Positions 59,141 through 64,000 of a DNA stretch of 64,000 bases are shown here, piece by piece (the first letter of the stretch is position 1; every line of letters begins with the position of its first letter). The notes beneath the pieces were generated by a model. It saw only the letters and a program-made list of their open reading frames with translations, did not search any database and was not told the DNA's origin. This stretch comes from Phallus indusiatus (Eukaryota > Basidiomycota > Agaricomycetes > Phallales > Phallaceae), in assembly GCA_027605045.1 (NCBI GenBank), contig JAQFWX010000017.1, forward strand, positions 857,876 through 921,875, given 5' to 3'. Both the position numbers and the translations under genes were made by a program.

Positions 59141-62064
59141 ATGCTCAGTCTTTGTCGACGACAGAGATGCAGTGCTTTGGCTAAAACGTTGAGCAAGCGA
59201 CATGCCAGCAAGAATGCGCATTCCCACCCTTCAAAGCCGATTAAAACTGCTTTCGGTGCTTTTAATACCGATGCCGGTCCGTCAGCAGCGTCAGACCGAA
59301 AAGCCACGAAGGCCATGAAAGAGCTAGTCGATCCTCTGGAAAGCTTCACCAAAAATATGATAGAAACAAGCGCAAAACGAATCAATACACCCCTTCATGA
59401 CAATGCGGTCGATATATGGGCTAAAATACCACAAGTGGATAAACAGTCTCAAATACCGTCCTTGGAAAAGTCGCAGTTCTTAGAAGATTCATCTCAAGTC
59501 GTGCGGGATTTTGATGGCATGCTTGCGTATCCTGCTTCTTCGTATTGCAGGCCTGGAACATTTGTCGAGCTCCGAAGGTAAGTTTTATTCAAGTCAAGGC
59601 TACCATTATCTCAACATCTGAAGAAGAGCGCATTCAGGAATCAGATTGTAACTTATGGGATTGTTATGAGACTACAAGTTTTTGAAGGTCGTCTGCATGC
59701 TCTCACTCTCACGTATACTGGCGAAATCTGGCCTCATTTGGTGGACGACATTGCCTTCAGTATCCCCAATTTCGTATCTCTCGATTTGATCATGCGTTCG
59801 GGAAACGGATACAAAGCAGCCAACGTAACTGAAACCGCTGCTAGACTGGAAACGGTGGAAAAAGTTCGCGTTTTTGCAAGACAACAAGAACGCGAATATA
59901 ACAGTCTGTCGAAGTCATTCCACAGCTTATACGATCGAATTCGTCATGCGGATCCTTACAAGTGGACGGATGTTACTATCATAGACGCTGCTAGAACCGT
60001 TGATCTAAGACGACCTCCTCCTGTTTTGACTTTATTCGCCCTCCACACATATATGATGTCCAGGCCTAATTATTTTGTTGCGGACCCTTTAAACCACAGA
60101 TCGTCTCAGCGTTTTTCCGTCCGACCGCTGGCTCAGGTTGAACGCCTCAATCAGGTCGCCTCATGGACTCGTCCTCCCTCTCCCGAATTCCAATCTTTCA
60201 TAGCGAAAGCTTGTGAAACAGTCGCTCGGCTTCAACAAGAAAAACTTCTGCACAGGGACCAGTCCCCTAAAATGACCGACTTGAAGCTCAAGCCATGGTC
60301 GGATACCGATCTTGTGTTTATTCACTACCTAAGGGATTCATTGCGCACAACTCGGAGCATCCAAAAAGATCCTTACACCTTCTGCGTGTCAGCGATCCTC
60401 AAAAATCTAAATTTCTACAAGGAGACGATTTCTTCGGCTTTGACGTATCGATTTCTCTGCGATATTGGATATATTGCACCCTGGAAGGATATCATAATGG
60501 AGGATCCTCAGGTACAGATGGACTCGTCTTACAAGAATAATACTACCGAACAAGAGCTCGTTGAAGCTTTGCTACGTTTTAATATCGAAAATCCTGTCGC
60601 CAATGTACCGGACATCATCAAAAAGGAACTTGTTACCCATCATCTAATGGGTTCATCAGAGCTTTACCCTTATGATCTGCACGCTGACGTTCGTCACGAC
60701 TTTGGATCTCAACCTGTGTACGTTATAGACGATGAAGGTGCGCAGGAGCTGGACGATGCTCTCTCAATTGAACGTATCCCCAATGATCCTACGGCCTTTT
60801 GGGTGCACGTTCATATTGCAGATCCGACGACGGCTCTACCGCCAGGACACGTCGTTGATATCCGTGCTCAAAAGCTAGGCAACACACGCTACGCCAGTCA
60901 TCAAACATGGCCTATGCTTCCGGAGGCTCTCGTGAGCAAGTTCAGTTTAGGACATCTACCTCAAGGTACCCCGCAGCCTGTTCTAACGTTCAGTTTCAAA
61001 ATCTCGGAAGACGGCGCCTTCCTTGATTATAAGGTTCGCCCTGGACTAATCCGGAACATCCAAATCTTGCTGTACGACCAGATAGACAAGGCGCTGGGAG
61101 TGGCCACGACCGTCAAGCACTATCCGTTTGAATCTGAACATGCAAGGGAGAAGACTTACGGACCTATATCCGAGTCTCACTTGTCTGATCTGCGCACTCT
61201 CTTTCAGCTGTCAAAAGCTGTTGTCTCCCGAAAAATAAAGGAAACGAGCATGTTCGTCTTCTCACTACCTAACGCCGAAGTAAGGTTCAATGATAAGTTC
61301 CAAGAAACGACGGGTATGGATCGACCTATGTTATGGACCGGCTTTCCCTCAATGACGTATACTGTTCGTGGACACAGCAGTGGTCAATTCGGGAGTCGCG
61401 AGATTGTGGGGCAGTTCATGATCCTCGCGTGTCGTGTTTCGTCAAGGTTTTGCCTTGACAACGGAATTCCGGCTATTCGTCGTACTGCTCCTCGTGCTGC
61501 TTTGAAAGAGGATGTTCTGAGTGAAATCCTGGACCTCAGAAACGATTATGGTATTGTCGATGCAATTGAGTGCATGAAGCGCGATGTGTACTTGTATCCT
61601 AGCGAAGCCACCCTCGAACCGAAAGAGCATTTTCCTCTTGGTGTACCTGAAGGAGAAGGTTACTGCCGGACGACCTCTCCTCTACGTCGATATGGCGATC
61701 TTATGATGCATTGGCAAATCAAACATGCGTTACTACCGGCGAATCAACGAAAAGATTCCTCCAAGACGTTATTTCCGCCGACACGCTGCGGACACTCGCG
61801 TGGCAGCTTCACAGCAAAGACTTTACTCTTTCTAAAATGTCAAGATTGCACGACAAATACTGGTGCTTTACATATATCGATCGGTTCATCAAAAAGTCTC
61901 GTCAGCTACACGGCGAGGGATACAACCCCTTCCCTGATTTGGTAGCCCGGAGTATTGGACATCCTACATACGATCCCATAAATCTCACGACGCAAGTTCC
62001 TGTGATAATTGATAGCTTGGGGACGCAAGTCATGCTTCGGGGTTACCCAGACAAAGTACTTTGA
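59141..62064 (+). CDS. Mitochondrial RNase II-like exoribonuclease (Dss1/Cyt-4 type), with an apparent frameshift
   Basis: Dss1/Cyt-4 proteins are the 3'-5' exoribonucleases of mitochondrial RNA turnover. The N-terminus MLSLCRRQRCSALAKTLSKR is an Arg-rich mitochondrial presequence. Exon 1 (59141-59577) joins exon 2 (59638 onward) to give VELRRNQIVTYGIVM. The RNB catalytic block is VYVIDDEGAQELDDALSIER, then HVHIADPTTALPPGHVVDI and GYCRTTSPLRRYGDLMMHW. The N-terminal domain continues as TLTYTGEIWPHLVDDIAFSI. After KHALLPANQRK the frame is lost; the conserved-looking end (FLQDVISADTLRTLAWQLHS, KMSRLHDKYWCFTYIDRF) lies in the next frame and stops at 62064. The break coincides with an A-run at 61750-61753. 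It may be a true mutation or a base-call error. Confidence 0.8.
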
Positions 62065-62401
62065 GTCAATACCCGTTAGGAACGCCTTTCAAAGTCAAAA
62101 TTTCCGAGGTTACATTAGGCTTAAGCCCTTTTATAGTTGTAAATTTAGCATGACAAGATCTAATATACTATACTATTGTAATCGCACGAGAGCAATTTTG
62201 ATACATCAATCATCCTTTGATTGATGTACCGGGAGTTGCAGGAGGTTGATTGGGCTTTCACTCTGGACAAATTAGGTTTAATCGCAAACCACGCATCATT
62301 GCGAGGTGTTTCTTGTCTTTATTGTCAATATATAGATATACTTCCAACATAGTCGTTTACATCCTAAAATCAACCGAAACCCGAACTCGTAAAAGCATAA
62401 T
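62065..62401. other. Convergent intergenic region
   Basis: This is the short A+T-rich 3' side of the RNase and MsrA genes; no feature was seen. Confidence 0.45.
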
Positions 62402-63323
62402 TCACCAGTGTAAGCGGTGAGTTGGGCACTGGTAACCCCATGGGTTCTTATGTAGATACTCCTGATGGTAGTCCTCCGCTGGCCACCAATCTTTCGCGGG
62501 CTCAATAGTGGTTACGATAGTCTCTCCTCTAGGATCAAAGTGTTTAGCTTGAACTTCAGCGGTGACACGCTTCGCGATCTCGGCTTGTTCATCGGAGTAG
62601 GTAAATATAGCTGAGCGATATTGCGTTCCTCTGTCGTTGCCTTGACGATTGAGAGTGGTGGGATCATGCGAACGATAGAAGAATTCTGCAACAATCAAAA
62701 ATGAGCTTTGGGATCTGAGGCTTTGCGATACGTGACAAAGACGCACCAACTAGTTCTTCGTACTTGACAATGGTGGGATCGAACTCGATCCGACATGCTT
62801 CAGCGTGGCCAGTACGTCCTGAACAAACTTCTTCATAGGAAGGATTCTTGGCGTCATCGCTGCCACCAATGTAGCCAACAGCAGTCTTGAGAATGCCCTT
62901 GTTGTTCTTGATAGGATAGTGCTGAAATTTTTGCGTCAGATCACGCCATCGTACCAATGTGGCAGTTCAAAATACCAACCTTCAAAAAGATGTGTTCTGT
63001 ACCCCAGAAGCCTAAAAGATAGTGAGCAATTGTATATTGATTTTGACGAGTACATTCGTCTCTCACATCCATTAGCGAAAGTGGCGACTTCAGCTACAGA
63101 AAAAAGGGTCAATCTCCTGATTACGATTAATGTGCGAACACATACTGTTTGTCATAATGTTCGCAGATGTCGAAGATACGGGTCCGTTTTCTGTTGAGGT
63201 ATTGTTCTGTCGTGTGTTGGGTCTGAGGCCTGTGAGACCAAGGATGTAGTCACGGATAGTCTTTCTAAACGATTTGCCATTATTTAAACCAGGTATGCCT
63301 AATTGATCCCGAAGCATGGTCAC
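62402..63323 (-). CDS. msrA: Peptide methionine sulfoxide reductase A
   Basis: MsrA reduces methionine-S-sulfoxide in proteins with thioredoxin. The catalytic motif [17 protein letters not shown] is assembled from three exons (introns near 63021-63066 and 62933-62988), with Cys as nucleophile. [60 protein letters not shown] then TQYRSAIF follow, all family hallmarks. It ends [20 protein letters not shown] then RLHW. The N-terminal exon ([19 protein letters not shown]) extends about 65 residues before the core; it is not a clear targeting peptide, and a shorter protein may be made. The join [16 protein letters not shown] crosses an intron at about 63100-63150. The stop is at 62402. Function is confident; compartment is not. 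Confidence 0.88.
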
Positions 63324-64000
63324 AGTTGCTGACGTTGCGGTTTTTGGTATAGGCCTAATAGACGGGATTAAAAAAAAAGTTCTGGGGGCGAACGATAGTC
63401 ACTAGATTGCGTAATTTAAGTAGACTTGTGCACTGCATCTTGTTCGTTGATTGGAATGATGCTGGCGTGATTAATATGAAACGATGAATGGTGCTCCGAT
63501 CAGAGCTCGGCGCAGCACATTATGTCATTGTCACGTGCACAGTATATCAGTCAGCAAATCTAAATGTCGCGCTTATCATATTAGGGTTTGAATTCCATTT
63601 CAACACGTTCATAGCACTACTTAGTCTACATATTTTGTTCGTGCCCTATTCAACACCGTGACAGGCCTCAGGAAAGCAGAGGAGAAAACCCCATGCCCAT
63701 CGGGCAAGTACTGTATCTAGAGGTATGTCCTTTGTTTTGAGTGGAACATGTCGTTCAAATATTGCTACAAATAGTCACCAATGAAACATAATAATAACAC
63801 TTTTTGATCTGGATTTGCCCTATAAACATTCATGGGACTCGGTCTCTCATGGTTTCTGCTTCTTCCAAAGTACAAGCAACCGTGCTGCAGTTTCGCCGAA
63901 TTCCAAACGTGAACTGAGACGGAACATTGCTCGACGATAACACCCATTCTGGTCGTCTGCCTCTGATGTACCTTCGTGTGTTCAGGTTTGCGAGAAACGT
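63324..64000. other. Right-edge non-coding region
   Basis: No gene, RNA or repeat was recognised before the window ends. Confidence 0.45.

Noticed and set aside
1..64000. tRNA, rRNA, CRISPR array or phage-like modules
   Set aside because: I looked for tRNA arms, regular spacer arrays and phage or bacterial defence genes and saw none; the gene structure is eukaryotic throughout.

Overview
The window looks like nuclear DNA of a mushroom-forming basidiomycete (Agaricomycetes). Coding regions are split by many short GT-AG introns (about 45-65 bases), genes are compact and lie on both strands, and the protein families are typical of the group: laccase, a CmcJ/NvfI oxidoreductase, an F-box protein, a Dal5-type transporter and lineage-specific unknowns. 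Functions were assigned by reading motifs in the translations. Exon borders were placed by splice signals and reading phase, without any database search.

Left part (1-18 kb): the 3' portion of an EF-hand protein gene runs off the left edge, followed by a repeat-bearing spacer. A dense housekeeping stretch follows: an Acl4-like ribosome-assembly chaperone, an unknown basidiomycete-type protein, a RING E3 ligase, the ER-Golgi cargo protein Erv41, a beta-lactamase-fold esterase, a secreted sorbosone/glucose dehydrogenase-like quinoprotein and a SAM-dependent methyltransferase. Several pairs are divergent and share short promoter regions.

Middle (18-43 kb): a 4.2 kb stretch without a recognisable gene leads to a laccase and a CmcJ/NvfI-type oxidoreductase. 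Next come two tandem copies of a DUF2235 (Tle1-like) hydrolase, the second apparently decaying. A Dal5-family transporter, an F-box gene, the DNA-protein-crosslink protease Wss1 (with a probable 6-base microexon) and a SANT/Myb-like protein follow.

Right part (43-64 kb): a more plastic zone. Two inverted paralogues of an unknown protein flank about 6 kb. That interval holds a diverged repeat pair whose central segment is inverted in one copy, a LINE remnant and a small C2H2 zinc-finger gene. A full-length second copy of the EF-hand gene follows, showing that the protein ends in two ZZ-like zinc fingers. The window closes with a divergent Vps51 / mitochondrial RNase II-like pair and a methionine sulfoxide reductase A gene. 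The RNase gene has an apparent one-base frameshift at an A-run.

The main theme is local duplication: three paralogous gene pairs (EF-hand/ZZ, DUF2235, unknown inverted pair) and one non-genic repeat pair lie within 64 kb. No array, phage or bacterial-type defence structure was seen, and no tRNA or rRNA gene was recognised.
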